44,214 nucleotides of DNA from Acidobacteriota bacterium (GCA_016191015.1 JACPPM010000050.1:1-44214), one strand, 5' to 3'; counted from the stretch's first letter, positions 9,201 to 18,065 are shown. The notes: generated by a model from the letters alone, not told the origin. Made by a program: numbers and translations.

Positions 9201-9302
9201 AGGGCTGCCGTGGCACACAATCCCGAGCTGTCGCCTCGGCTCAGGGCGCCGATCGAACAGTCATCGGCTTGGCTCGCACGATCTCTACGGGCGATAAAGT
9301 AG
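6285..9302 (+). CDS. Membrane Ser/Thr protein kinase with TPR sensor region
   Basis: This 1005-residue PknB-type kinase starts with a short helical segment (1-85, EWPELSKLLDEALDLP), common in kinases next to ECF sigmas. The kinase domain spans about 88-375: glycine loop GLGGMG (95-100), Lys119, HRDLKPSN (210-217), DFG (230-232) and TPEYASPE (258-265), all intact. One membrane span (401-420) follows, then about 580 residues of TPR-like helical pairs, presumably periplasmic. It lies six bases after the ECF sigma gene and is probably its activating kinase. ATG at 6285 is the only sensible start. The ligand is unknown; the TPR region should bind a protein or peptide. Confidence 0.93.
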   Translation: MRIEPQEWPELSKLLDEALDLPESEREKWLAGLDGLDPGRRASIRELLAAHEKAKSAGFLVTMPEIGDVSGTPASGADRRQDLVLGPYRLVREIGLGGMGSVWLARRADGLYEGDVAIKMLREQIVSEAQRDRFAREGQILSRLAHPNIARLLDAGVAGDGQRYMVLEYILGKPLTLYCDENRLDLPARLRLSSTACKAVAHAHAHLVVHRDLKPSNIFVTRDGEVKLLDFGIAKLIEEEGKDAAPTQLTQVGGRAFTPEYASPEQIAGTAITTASDVYSLGVVLYELLCGERPYRVKRESRAALEEAILAGDPGRPSHAATSSVAAAARSSNPAKLSRLLAGDLDTIVLKALKKNPSDRYPSVDALEADLACYLDGRPVSAQPDSLMYRTGKFVRRHRAGVAGVAVLALVLVAGAGGVLWEARVARIEASKAQAVTDYLVGIFEMNSFDRPDPEKARETSARELLDLGRKRIAGGLHEEPAVREELLSVFGRLYHQLELNDEALKLEQERLKLARSLYGQDDPRTAEALVNAASTLLFVGNYADSGKALREADAIFLRLRDESSEPRALGLMGLYYITRREDPPKAYGLVERAVAIYQAHYAGSRDYPIALRALALSQIERGDYAAAEKTIERALDAGAKVLGSEHRDMSFIHQVAGMAYTYENRVRKAEEHLRRAVEISGRVVGGDRPYLFYQTLMLGRFLHATSRTAEGREILTEMLARAESPDGSKDPRAKAFAYGSILQADVREGRLEEARQLLARAMPEFHGKLGKSELVTFSVPSVSLLAALGRLGEARSMADEMEQLARKELATNKALLSQVLAAKGEVLLQQGETAACETIVQEALTVAGELHQDVPAEKLSSRLVLSEAREKQGRAEEAVAIARTVVERVSGLAERELFKDLEARALLRLGEALDHSGDPQSALAPLRRAVDLRKEIDWEYSPYLAASRATLASCLIELDRRAEAQPLVDQARAAVAHNPELSPRLRAPIEQSSAWLARSLRAIK

Positions 9303-9420
9303 CGCGATCGCGCCGGTGCTGCGACGAGAGCGACGAAGCGGAGCAGTCCTCCTCGCGGGATTCTGGACACTCGGCTCGGGTTGCATCGCAGGCGAAACCC
9401 AGAGACAATGGGGCAACGGA

Positions 9421-12400
9421 ATGGCGACTCCCGACGCGAAGAGGAAGGATCTCGAAGATCGGATTCTGCTTCGCGCGATCGAGGCCGGGCTTATCGAGGC
9501 GGCCGAGGTCGATGCGGCCGGCCCGCTCCAGGATCGCGATACGGTTTACCCGTGGGGCCCGCGAGTATCGGCTCTTGTGCGCACGGGGAAGTTGAGCGAA
9601 TCCGCGGTGGAGTGGTTGGCGCAGGAGGATCCTGGAATCCAGCCATCATTATCGAGTCAGCCGACGGACGTCGCACCGGGTGAGGGTGGCGGGCGCGGGG
9701 CGAGCCGAGCCGTGGGGGAGAACGACGGGAGCCCGTCCAGGCGTCTCGGGAAGTACGAGCTGGGCATTGTGCTGGGCCAGGGCGGGATGGGGCGTGTCTA
9801 CATGGCCTACGACACCGTGCTGAAGAGATCAGTAGCGCTCAAGTTCCTGCTCGTGGAGAACGGCGCGACGCCAGAGAGGTTTTTCCAGGAGGCGCGGGCG
9901 CAGGCACGGGTCGATCACGAGTACGTCTGCAGGATCTACGAGGCTGGCGAGATCGACCGCACGCCGTACATCGCCATGCAGTATATCGCCGGAAGCACCC
10001 TGACATTCGCAGCTCTCGAGATGAACCTGGATCAGAAGATGGACGTGATGAGGAAGGTGGCCGAGGGCGTGAATGCAGCGCATGCGACGGGTCTCATCCA
10101 CCGTGACTTGAAACCTGGGAACATCCTGGTCCAGCGCACCGAAGATGGGGTGTGGAAGCCTTACGTCATGGACTTCGGGCTCGCGCGCGAGCTGCAGTCC
10201 GATGGGCTCACATCCTCCGGGATGGTCATGGGGACCTTCGCGTATATGGCGCCTGAGCAGGCCCGAGGCGAGGTCCGCCACCTGGATCGACGCACGGACG
10301 TCTATGGGCTGGGCGCCACGATGTACGAGATCCTCTCGGGCGCTCCACCGTTTTCCGGCGGCAGCGGCGCAGACATCCTGGTGGATGTGCTGCAGAAGGA
10401 TCCGAAACGACCCCGGTTGCGCGATCCGCGAATCCCGATCGACGCCGAGACGATCACCATGAAGTGTCTGGAAAAGAATCCAGAGAAGCGGTATCAGTCG
10501 GCGAAGGCCCTGGCCGATGACCTCAACCGTTTTCTCCAGGGTGATCCCATTCTGGCCAGGCGAGCGACGGTTCCCGAGCGCGTCTGGAAGAGGATCCGCA
10601 AGTATCCGGTGTTCTCCTCGATCATCGCCGCGGCCGTGCTCGCCGTCATTGTGCTCACCGGGATCGCGGTGGTGACATCGTACCGGGCGAAAGAGGCGGG
10701 CCGTCTCATGCAGGAGTTCGGGCAGGAGGTGAAGGAGGTCGAAGCCATCATGCGCTTCGCGTATCTGCTGCCTCTGCACGATATCTCGCCGCAAGACGCA
10801 CTTGTGCGTGCCCGGTTGCGAGAGATCGAAGGACGGATGGAACAGATCGGCAGGATCGCTCAAGGTCCCGGCCACTATGCCCTCGGTCGCGGATACATGG
10901 CCCTGCGTGAGTACGAGGATGCGCGGTCGCATCTGGAATCGGCCTGGAACGAGCACGGGTATCAGCCGCCGGTGGTGGCCTACGCGCTCGGGTTGACGTT
11001 GACGAATCTCTACCAGGAACGGCTGAAGGAGGTGCAACGGATCACGGTGAAGCAGGAACGGGAGGCCCGATTGGCCTCGCTCGATCGCGAGTACCGCGAC
11101 CCTGCCAAGAATTTCATTCGTGCGGCTGGAGCACATCTCGAGTCACGGGAGTATGCGGACGCGCTGGTCGCGATGCTCGACAAGAACTACGAAGCGGCTC
11201 TGGCGAAAGCGGAGATGTCGTACAGGACTGTCCCGTGGCTCTACGAAGCCAGACAACTCGAAGGCGACGTCTACCTGACAATGGCGAATCAGAAGCGGGA
11301 TGAAGGGAGGAACGATGAAGCCGCCGTGCTGTATGAGAAAGCGGAGGCCGCCTACGCCGACGCTCTGAGCAGAGGCTCCAGCGACCCCGCCGCGTACGAA
11401 TCGGCGGCGAGCCTCCAGGTGGAGGTCATGCGGATGCAGATCTACCAGACCGCCAGATCGCCACGCGGGTCTTTCGAGAAGGCGTTAGCGGCCTGTGAGT
11501 CCGCGCTGGCGGCACAGCCGCATAACCCGCGGGCATACGGCCTCAGATCGTCCGCGTATGTGCGGTGGGGCGAGTACGAGGCGCAACAGGGAGAAGATCC
11601 GCGCCCGACATTCTTGAGATCGATCGAGTCAGCTGAGGCTGCGGTCCGCCAGAGGCCGGGAGACGTCCTCGCCCTGACGGGTATCGGGACAGCGTGGTGG
11701 AGGTACGGGCGCTACGAGGCGCAGCTGGGAGGCGACCCGGCCGAGTCGTTCACGAAGGCAGCCGATGCGTATCGGAAAGCGGCCCGGATCGAAGCATCCG
11801 CCCTCACCTATGCCAACCTTGGCGGGCTTTACTGGAATCGCGCGTCCGAGGAGTCGCGGGCAGGGCGACGCTCTTCAGAGTGGCTCGATCGAGCCGCTGA
11901 GTGTCTCGAGAAGGCCCTGGAGCTGAACCCGGCCTACGGTCCGGCGCATAACAATCTCGGACTGGTGTACCTCGAGAAGGCTGAGCTGGCGGTCGACGGC
12001 GGCGGAGACGTGCGTCCATTTGTCAGGAGCGCAGCGGAAAGGCTGCAGAAAGGCATCGCGCTCAATCCCACCGATGCCTACGCGTGCTCGAACCTCGGCT
12101 CGACCTTCCTCGTCCTCGGAATGTACGAATCGTTGAACGGCAGCGATCCCCGGGGATCGCTCGCCCAGTCGATCGCGGCATACGAACGGGCGCATTCGAT
12201 CAACCCCAATTGGCCGTCCCCATACTTCGGAATCGGAGCGGCGCTGAATCAGCGGGCCCAGTACGAGCTGGAGACCGGCATCGATCCGACCGCCGATATC
12301 AATGCTTCTTTGGAAGCGCTGGATCGATGCCTTCGCATCGACGCGAACCAACCTGATGTCTACACGATTTTGGGGCGCGTCAGGCTCCTCGATGCGCGCT

Positions 12401-12816
12401 GGCTCATCAAGGCACACCGGTCTCCCGAGGCGGCCCTCGACTCCGCCCGGACCCTCATGCTGAAAGCCGGCGCGAAAGACGCCGAAGCCAATGAGGCGCT
12501 CGGTGAGCTATTCCGATGGAGGGCTGAATGGCGGCTATCGCGCCGGGAATCGGCCGCATCGGACATCAAGCAGGGGATCGTGTACGCGGACCGGGCTCTA
12601 TCTCTGTCGCCCAGCCTGGCGGACGCCCACGCCGTCAAAGGCGCCCTCTTGCTCCTGCAGGCAAACGCAGGACCTGCTGGAAGCCCGCGTTGCGCCGCCG
12701 GTGCGGAGGCGGCACGGGAGATCCAGGAGGCGAATCGACTGAATGCCAACCTGCAGGCGCGCTGCGCCCAGGAGCTTGCAGCAGCCAGATCGCTCTGTTC
12801 GGGAAGCAGCAAATGA
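9421..12816 (+). CDS. Membrane Ser/Thr protein kinase with long TPR region
   Basis: This 1131-residue protein has an N-terminal helical segment of about 70 residues, then a kinase domain (112-372): GQGGMG (119-124), Lys141, HRDLKPGN (227-234), DFG (251-253) and APE (277-279), all intact. A membrane span covers 398-420. Shortly after comes LLPLHDI (449-455), then about 680 residues of TPR units, several ending in regular LNP turns. The ATG at 9421 was chosen over an in-frame start at 9316, whose extra residues mimic a lipoprotein signal that would export the kinase domain. It follows the first kinase by 118 bases, likely in the same operon. It is paralogous to the kinase at 40916 and shares the LLPLHDI motif. 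Confidence 0.9.
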   Translation: MATPDAKRKDLEDRILLRAIEAGLIEAAEVDAAGPLQDRDTVYPWGPRVSALVRTGKLSESAVEWLAQEDPGIQPSLSSQPTDVAPGEGGGRGASRAVGENDGSPSRRLGKYELGIVLGQGGMGRVYMAYDTVLKRSVALKFLLVENGATPERFFQEARAQARVDHEYVCRIYEAGEIDRTPYIAMQYIAGSTLTFAALEMNLDQKMDVMRKVAEGVNAAHATGLIHRDLKPGNILVQRTEDGVWKPYVMDFGLARELQSDGLTSSGMVMGTFAYMAPEQARGEVRHLDRRTDVYGLGATMYEILSGAPPFSGGSGADILVDVLQKDPKRPRLRDPRIPIDAETITMKCLEKNPEKRYQSAKALADDLNRFLQGDPILARRATVPERVWKRIRKYPVFSSIIAAAVLAVIVLTGIAVVTSYRAKEAGRLMQEFGQEVKEVEAIMRFAYLLPLHDISPQDALVRARLREIEGRMEQIGRIAQGPGHYALGRGYMALREYEDARSHLESAWNEHGYQPPVVAYALGLTLTNLYQERLKEVQRITVKQEREARLASLDREYRDPAKNFIRAAGAHLESREYADALVAMLDKNYEAALAKAEMSYRTVPWLYEARQLEGDVYLTMANQKRDEGRNDEAAVLYEKAEAAYADALSRGSSDPAAYESAASLQVEVMRMQIYQTARSPRGSFEKALAACESALAAQPHNPRAYGLRSSAYVRWGEYEAQQGEDPRPTFLRSIESAEAAVRQRPGDVLALTGIGTAWWRYGRYEAQLGGDPAESFTKAADAYRKAARIEASALTYANLGGLYWNRASEESRAGRRSSEWLDRAAECLEKALELNPAYGPAHNNLGLVYLEKAELAVDGGGDVRPFVRSAAERLQKGIALNPTDAYACSNLGSTFLVLGMYESLNGSDPRGSLAQSIAAYERAHSINPNWPSPYFGIGAALNQRAQYELETGIDPTADINASLEALDRCLRIDANQPDVYTILGRVRLLDARWLIKAHRSPEAALDSARTLMLKAGAKDAEANEALGELFRWRAEWRLSRRESAASDIKQGIVYADRALSLSPSLADAHAVKGALLLLQANAGPAGSPRCAAGAEAAREIQEANRLNANLQARCAQELAAARSLCSGSSK

Positions 12817-13175
12817 GCGTCCCCGATCGCGAGGACTCTGCGTGGATCGGTCATGTGCCGGGATTCCGCGGGCATCCCGAAATGACACTACTGCCCGTCT
12901 GCAATGGGCCTCACGTCAACAAGCCTCCCGGCACGTCCCGCCTGTCTCACCCGTACATCAAATCGAAGATGGTCTCCACCAGCGCCGTTCGTTTGTGATC
13001 CGGGATTGGCCGTACACCGGTGTAGAGGATGTACCGGCATTGACCGCGGGGCACGAGAAGAGAGATGCGCAGTGTAGCATCACGGCGGATCTCGCCCCCG
13101 CCTGCTGTGTTGGCCCGCATGCGCCACATGCTTCTTTATGGGCGCCCACGCGCCGAAGAATCCCGGTGCGCACCG
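12817..13175. other. Convergent intergenic region with a small palindrome
   Basis: No gene was recognised in these 359 bases between the plus-strand kinase and the minus-strand response regulator. A perfect 12-base palindrome CGGTGCGCACCG (13164-13175) abuts the end of the response-regulator gene, and GGCGC-CCAC-GCGCC (13141-13154) can form a second small hairpin. Either could help end transcription, but neither is followed by a T-run. Confidence 0.4.
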
Positions 13176-13934
13176 TTACGCAAAATCGCCGCGCACGCGG
13201 GCCCGGTACCGGCGGCTCCAGGTCAGCATGCGTCCGTCCTTCATGATCACGCGGTAGTCGCCATGAAACCACGGCTGGAATTCGCGGACCGCTTCGAGGC
13301 GAACGATCTCCGAGCGATTCACTCGCATGAACTTCTCCGGGTCGAGGCGAGCTTCGAGGGCGTTGAGTGTCCCCCGGCGGATGTACTCGCCCTCTCGCGC
13401 GATGAAACGCATGTAGTTCTTCTCGGATTGTATGAGATCCACCGTCTCCAACTGCAGCAAGATCTCCCGTTCATGCCCCTTCTCGACGAAAAGGTGACGC
13501 AGGTATCGGGGCTCGGCTCTCAGCGTCTCCAGAAGCTGGCCGAGGCGGCTCGCCAGCTCGAGCGTGTCGGCATGATGAAGCCGCTTCCGAATGCGTTGGA
13601 GGACCTGCTGGAATCGACTCGGAGCAAACGGTTTCAGCAGATAGTCCAGAGCGTGGACATCAAAAGCGCGCAGGGCGTGTTCGTCGTAGGCGGTGATGAA
13701 AACTACGAGAGGCATGATCTCTGCGCCAATCGCGTCGATGACACCGAACCCATCGAGGCGCGGCATCTGGATGTCCAGGAACACTAGCTCGGGCCGCGTC
13801 GTGCGGATAAGGTCCACGGCTACAGCGCCGTCGGCGGCCTCGCCGACGACCTCGATGTCCGCCTCGTGGGTCAGCAGATCCCGGATCTTCCGCCGCGCGG
13901 GTGCCTCGTCGTCCACGATCAAAGTGCGGATCAT
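13176..13934 (-). CDS. LytTR-family DNA-binding response regulator
   Basis: This 252-residue protein has a receiver domain (1-118) with D8/D9, phospho-acceptor D54 (LVFLDIQMP), T81 and K101, all in place. The LytTR DNA-binding domain (about 147-250) contains FVEKGHEREILLQLETVDLI, EKNYMRF and FMRVNRSEIVRLEAV. AlgR/LytR-type regulators bind paired direct repeats upstream of target genes. The gene overlaps the end of the sensor kinase gene by four bases (ATGA), so the pair is translationally coupled. Targets cannot be deduced. Confidence 0.95.
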   Translation of the reverse strand: MIRTLIVDDEAPARRKIRDLLTHEADIEVVGEAADGAVAVDLIRTTRPELVFLDIQMPRLDGFGVIDAIGAEIMPLVVFITAYDEHALRAFDVHALDYLLKPFAPSRFQQVLQRIRKRLHHADTLELASRLGQLLETLRAEPRYLRHLFVEKGHEREILLQLETVDLIQSEKNYMRFIAREGEYIRRGTLNALEARLDPEKFMRVNRSEIVRLEAVREFQPWFHGDYRVIMKDGRMLTWSRRYRARVRGDFA

Positions 13935-15040
13935 GGTGCCATCTCAGCCGCGGTTCTGAAGGGGAACGACGCGCGCACGAGGAAACCGCGCGTTGCTCCG
14001 TTCCCCGCGGTGAATGTGTGATCGGCGCCGTAAAGGATCTGCAGACGCTCGGCCGTCGCAGACAGCCCCACCCCCGATCCGGCGGTGCCGCGACCGCTTG
14101 GCATCCCCGGTCCGTCATCCTCGATCTCCAGAACGAGGCGAGCGTCAAGCCTGCTGGCGCGGATCTCGATCGTGCCGGCTCCCGTGCGCGCAGCGGCGCC
14201 GTGTTGGACTGCGTTCTCCACCAATGGCTGCAGGATCATCGAGGGAACCAGGGCCCTCGAAACATCCGGATCGAGCTGAATGGTCACACGAAAGTTGTCG
14301 CCGAAGCGCGCGCGCTGGATGGCAAGGTATTGGTCCAGCACGTCGAGCTCGATTTGGAATGGTACTTCATCGGTCTGGGCCGTGCGGAGGGAGGCACGGA
14401 GAAGCTCGGAGAGCTGGCCGAGCATCTCGTCGGCAGCAGCAGGATCACGGTACATCGTGGAGGAGATCGTATTGAGGGCGTTGAAGAGGAAATGAGGCTG
14501 GAGCTGCAAGCGCAGGTTTCGGAGCTGAGCCTGGGCCAGACCGCTCTGGAGTTGCGCCGCGTGCACTTCACGCTCCCGGGCAGTACGAAAGGCGTCGATC
14601 GCATGGATGGCACCAATCATGACCGAGAACGCGATCACCTCCATCGGCAGCTCCATGAAATACCTCAGAGGCATGATGCCGTAGTCGTAGTCGCCCAGTC
14701 CGGCGAGCGGGAAGAGAACCTCGCGCAGTCCCCACATGATCGTTGTGCTCCCGGCGGCGAAGGCTGCCAAGGCCACAACATAAACCGGAAGGAACCGGGG
14801 CCATCTGGTTCGGTCGAGCGGGAAACGCCGCGCGAACCAGAGCACGAAAACAAACAGCACCCCACCGGTGAAGGCGCCGGTCATCTCACAGATCAGCGGG
14901 TTCAGAAACGGCTGCTTCCCGCGGTCGACCAGGACTCCGAGGTGATGGTAGAAGAACTGGAGGAACCCGATCGAAATGACGACCGCCAGCCACAGGCCGA
15001 TCGCCCACAGAGACGGAAGCGGCCGTCTGGCAGTCACCAC
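13931..15040 (-). CDS. LytS/YehU-type sensor histidine kinase
   Basis: This 369-residue protein has four hydrophobic segments in its first 150 residues (about 11-31, 51-70, 83-103 and 127-147) and a short coiled linker. The HisKA-7TM/His_kinase domain has phospho-acceptor H183 in LQLQPHFLFNALN, LVENAVQHG as N box, DDGPGMP as G1 box and GVGLSATAERL as G2 box. It phosphorylates the LytTR regulator encoded immediately downstream. There is no extracellular domain of any size, so the signal is probably within or at the membrane. Confidence 0.94.
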   Translation of the reverse strand: MVTARRPLPSLWAIGLWLAVVISIGFLQFFYHHLGVLVDRGKQPFLNPLICEMTGAFTGGVLFVFVLWFARRFPLDRTRWPRFLPVYVVALAAFAAGSTTIMWGLREVLFPLAGLGDYDYGIMPLRYFMELPMEVIAFSVMIGAIHAIDAFRTAREREVHAAQLQSGLAQAQLRNLRLQLQPHFLFNALNTISSTMYRDPAAADEMLGQLSELLRASLRTAQTDEVPFQIELDVLDQYLAIQRARFGDNFRVTIQLDPDVSRALVPSMILQPLVENAVQHGAAARTGAGTIEIRASRLDARLVLEIEDDGPGMPSGRGTAGSGVGLSATAERLQILYGADHTFTAGNGATRGFLVRASFPFRTAAEMAP

Positions 15041-15154
15041 GGCAATCTCCTGTTCCCCGGCATGTTCTCACGCAAATGATACCGGGATTCCCTGCTCACT
15101 CACAACGGCACAGGGATGAACGGCGAGGGGCGGGGACGAGCGGCGTGGGGAGTC

Positions 15155-15190
15155 GAGTTCAAAGTTCAGAGTTCAAAGTTCAGAGTTCAA
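15155..15190. repeat. Tandem 14-base repeat (GAGTTCAAAGTTCA, 2.6 copies)
   Basis: Two perfect copies of GAGTTCAAAGTTCA at 15155-15168 and 15169-15182 are followed by eight bases of a third. Each unit itself contains two AGTTCA half-repeats. It lies between the histidine kinase and the end of the metal permease gene. No function is evident; it may be a replication-slippage microsatellite. Confidence 0.85.
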
Positions 15191-15216
15191 TGGCGCCCGG
15201 GAAGGTGTGATTGCTG

Positions 15217-16038
15217 CTAGGCGCGGCGGCGCATGAGCAGCCTCACGATTGCGGCGAGGGCCAACGTAATTCCGAAGGTGACGACGATCGTGGCGCCGGT
15301 CGGCAGGTCGAGGAAGAAGCTCGCGGCGACCCCGATCGTGCTCACCAGCGTCCCCATCGTCCAGCCGATGGCCAGGCGCGTTCCGACACGTTTGGCGAAG
15401 AACATCGCAGTCACCGACGGAACGATCAGGTATGAGAAGACCAACAGAACTCCGGCGATCGCGACCGACGACGTCACGACGAAGCCGAATGAGACGTAAA
15501 AAAGGAAATCCCAGAACCTGACGGCCTCCCCTTGTGCCTCGGCCGCATCGGCGTCCAATGAGATCATCAGGAACTTCCTGCGAAAGACGTAGTGGAACAG
15601 CCCGATCACGCCGTAGAGTGCGGCGGTCTTCCAGACGTCGGTCCAGGAGACGACGAGGATGTTGCCGACGAGCATGTCCTTGATGTGTTCGGACCCTTCC
15701 GGTGCCTTGCTCATGGCCAGTATTGCCGTGGCGGCGCTCACGGCATAGGCGATGCCGATGAAGGCCTCCTGCGGGATCCGCCCTTCGTGCATGCGCGTGA
15801 GGGCGAAAAGGGCGGCGCCGAGGAAGGTGAAGCTCAACGAGAACCAGTAGGTGCCTTGGCCGTGAAGGGGGAAGCCGAGCAGGAAGCCGATGGTTGTGCC
15901 GAGGGCGGCGATCTGGGCGAGCGCGAGGTCGACGAAGATGACCCCGCGTTCGACCACGTGCAGGCCGAGATAGGCATGGATACCGGCGAGGATCAGGCTT
16001 GCGACGAACGGAGCGAGCAGGAACTCGAGGACGTCCAT
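15217..16038 (-). CDS. znuB: Zn/Mn ABC transporter membrane permease (ABC-3 family)
   Basis: This 273-residue protein has about eight membrane spans. The opening HAYLGLHVVERGVIFVDLALAQIAALG (20-46) is the signature of the ZnuB/MntB/TroC family; the C-terminal half contains VVTSSVAIAGVLLVFSYLIVPSVTA. It forms the channel through which Zn2+ or Mn2+ delivered by the binding protein crosses the inner membrane. ATG at 16038, seven bases after the end of the znuA-like gene, was chosen because family similarity begins there; a longer frame upstream overlaps znuA. No ATP-binding subunit is encoded nearby, so the ATPase must come from elsewhere. The metal cannot be fixed from sequence. Confidence 0.9.
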   Translation of the reverse strand: MDVLEFLLAPFVASLILAGIHAYLGLHVVERGVIFVDLALAQIAALGTTIGFLLGFPLHGQGTYWFSLSFTFLGAALFALTRMHEGRIPQEAFIGIAYAVSAATAILAMSKAPEGSEHIKDMLVGNILVVSWTDVWKTAALYGVIGLFHYVFRRKFLMISLDADAAEAQGEAVRFWDFLFYVSFGFVVTSSVAIAGVLLVFSYLIVPSVTAMFFAKRVGTRLAIGWTMGTLVSTIGVAASFFLDLPTGATIVVTFGITLALAAIVRLLMRRRA

Positions 16039-16045
16039 TGATCTG

Positions 16046-16975
16046 TTACCCTTTCTGCGGCGGCCTGTACCCGGTCTCCGCGAAGGACTTTTTGAGCAAC
16101 CCGAGGAGGTGGTCGAAGAGCCCGAGGTAGTCCTTGATCTGCTCGTTCCCGCCAACCGATGGTGGCATCACAACGACGCGGGCACCCGTCTCGCGGGCGA
16201 CGGCGTTGGGGGTCTGGAGATCAAAGTAGGGCTCGACCAGAATCACCTTCACGCCGGTGGCCCGGATCTTCTGGATGAGCTCGAGCGTGTGCGCCGGTGA
16301 AGGCGGAATGCCCGGCTTCGGCTCGACGTAGCCGACGACCTGCAGCTTGAAGGATCTCAGGAAATTCGGCCAGGAGTTGTGATACGTGACTACCTGAGCG
16401 CCGCTGAAGGGCTCCATCTCCTTCTGCCACCCCATGCTGCGCCGATCTATCTCGCCGACAAACGCGGCCAGCCGGGACTGAAAGAAGGCGGAATCCACGG
16501 GTTGGATCTCGCTGAGCTTCCGGGCGATATTGGTCGCGATCACCTTACCGTTGCCCGGATCGAGCCAGTAGTGCGGGTTTCCAAGTGGATGGACGTCTCC
16601 TTCGGCGCGCGTCACTTGACCAGTGGGCCGGTCGAGGATCTCGCACCCTTGAGAGGCATCCAGGTAACCGCTTCCGAGAAGCTTCGAGTTGCGGCACTGC
16701 TGGACGAGCGCAGGCAACCAGCCTGCCTCCAGCTCCAACCCGACCGCGATCAGCAGATCGGCCTTCCGGAGCTTCAGCAGATAGCTCGGTTTGGCATCGA
16801 CAAAATGCGGATCCTGGTACCCCTTGGCGATTGAGGCAACGTCGGCGCGGTCACCAGCAATCGACATCGTGATCGAGGCGAGATCTTCGGTGGTTGTGAT
16901 CACGTTGACCTTGGCAGCAGCGGAGCTGTGCGCAGCGAGGAATGCTATGACGATTCCGTAGATAGTCCTGTTCAT
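16046..16975 (-). CDS. znuA: Metal ABC transporter periplasmic binding protein (ZnuA-like)
   Basis: This 309-residue cluster A-I solute-binding protein has a signal peptide (cleavage near residue 21). Likely metal ligands are H57 (DPHFVD), H135 (GNPHYWLDP) and H199 (TYHNSW), with an acidic fourth ligand around E248-D252 (VEPYFDLQT). The His-rich flexible loop of many zinc-specific members is short here (GDVHPLGNPH), so manganese is also possible. An AGGAG site lies about eight bases before the ATG. It passes metal to the permease encoded seven bases downstream and follows the barrel gene by ten bases. Confidence 0.92.
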   Translation of the reverse strand: MNRTIYGIVIAFLAAHSSAAAKVNVITTTEDLASITMSIAGDRADVASIAKGYQDPHFVDAKPSYLLKLRKADLLIAVGLELEAGWLPALVQQCRNSKLLGSGYLDASQGCEILDRPTGQVTRAEGDVHPLGNPHYWLDPGNGKVIATNIARKLSEIQPVDSAFFQSRLAAFVGEIDRRSMGWQKEMEPFSGAQVVTYHNSWPNFLRSFKLQVVGYVEPKPGIPPSPAHTLELIQKIRATGVKVILVEPYFDLQTPNAVARETGARVVVMPPSVGGNEQIKDYLGLFDHLLGLLKKSFAETGYRPPQKG

Positions 16976-16985
16976 GTGAACGCTC

Positions 16986-18065
16986 CTAGAATGGGTGGGC
17001 GCCGTGCGGCCCGATGTTGAATGTCAGCTTGATGAACTGTGCCCAGTCGGTGGCACCGTCAGCCCTCCTGACGACTCGGTTCTGAAAGCTCAGCAGGCTG
17101 AACTCGGACGGCGTGTATGTGATGTAAGCGAGCCCGCCCTGCTCGTTCGTCGAGTTGTCTGCAGGGAATTCCGTGCGGTCGAATCGCGCCCCCGCATGCC
17201 AACGCCGCTGGAACTGATAATCGACGTAGCTGAACATGCCCCAGCTCGTGACCGCGGCCCCGGGCGAGGCCTCAACCTGCGCCACCAGCAGCTCGGTCTG
17301 CCACGTCAGCGACCGGTAGACGGCGCGCCGCGGGTTCTTCCATCGGAAGGTGACGTCTGCGTTGTATAGGTTCGTGGCCAACTCACCCTCACGATCATGC
17401 ACCCCTCGCGCAAAACTGAACCCTCCCGCGATATTGCTCGCCTCGCTCAGATCGTAGAAGGTCGAGGCGCGGACGAGATAGCCCAAATCGCGCCGCCCGC
17501 CTCCCGAGAGAAGCTCGCCGTCCTCCTCGTAGGCGAAGCTCGGGCTCTCACCAAAGCTGTCGGTGAGCTCGAGGTCCACATTCAGATAGAGCGCCGAGGT
17601 CGGCACGAGCCAGCTCAATGACGCGCCTACCCCAGCCAGTCCCTCCTCTCCCAGAAACGCCTCCCCTGCCAACGGCCGGTCGACGAAGAACGTCTCGGGC
17701 GGATGCGTGCGGTTGAACTTCCCGAGGTTCGAACGGAACTTGCCCGCTTTCGCCGAGATGCCCCCGGGCAACGAGAGCCAGGTAATGTACCCTTCCTCGA
17801 GCTCGACCCCTTCTTCGCTGACCGCGACGAAGACGTCTGCGCGTGCGTACGGGTCGACGACCGATTGGAAGGCTACCTCGGCTTCTTTGAAGCTAAAGAG
17901 GTTCTCCCCAATCGTCGCGTCGTCGCCCCAGCTCATGCCGATATTCCCGACGACGCTGATATTCGGGTTGAGAAGATTCGATGATTGTTGAGGTGCGCCC
18001 GACTGCTGAGCCGCTGAAAAACCGGCCGGCGTGAGCAGCAGAAGCGCAAGGATCTTGTGGTCCAA
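16986..18065 (-). CDS. Outer-membrane beta-barrel, porin-like, of the metal-uptake operon
   Basis: This 359-residue protein has a signal peptide (MDHKILALLLLTPAGFSAA) and a body of alternating amphipathic strands rich in Tyr, Trp and Gly. It ends in HPF, a C-terminal aromatic as expected for BAM-assembled barrels. It probably carries metal or metal complexes across the outer membrane for the ZnuA/ZnuB pair, since it is only ten bases upstream of znuA. The start codon is TTG at 18065, supported by AAAGGA about eight bases upstream. No TonB box or plug domain was seen, so a passive porin is more likely than a TonB receptor. Substrate specificity is inferred from context only. Confidence 0.85.
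   Translation of the reverse strand: MDHKILALLLLTPAGFSAAQQSGAPQQSSNLLNPNISVVGNIGMSWGDDATIGENLFSFKEAEVAFQSVVDPYARADVFVAVSEEGVELEEGYITWLSLPGGISAKAGKFRSNLGKFNRTHPPETFFVDRPLAGEAFLGEEGLAGVGASLSWLVPTSALYLNVDLELTDSFGESPSFAYEEDGELLSGGGRRDLGYLVRASTFYDLSEASNIAGGFSFARGVHDREGELATNLYNADVTFRWKNPRRAVYRSLTWQTELLVAQVEASPGAAVTSWGMFSYVDYQFQRRWHAGARFDRTEFPADNSTNEQGGLAYITYTPSEFSLLSFQNRVVRRADGATDWAQFIKLTFNIGPHGAHPF

Noticed and set aside
9316-9420. Lipoprotein-like N-terminal extension of the second kinase (LGSGC)
   Set aside because: Export of the N-terminus would place the kinase domain outside the cytoplasm. The paralogue at 40916 has no such signal, so the start at 9421 is preferred.
12947-13129. Minus-strand frame of 60 codons between kinase and response regulator
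   Set aside because: The segment ILYTGVRPIPDHKRTALVETIFDLMYG looks somewhat protein-like, but no family was recognised and there is no ribosome site, so it is not called.
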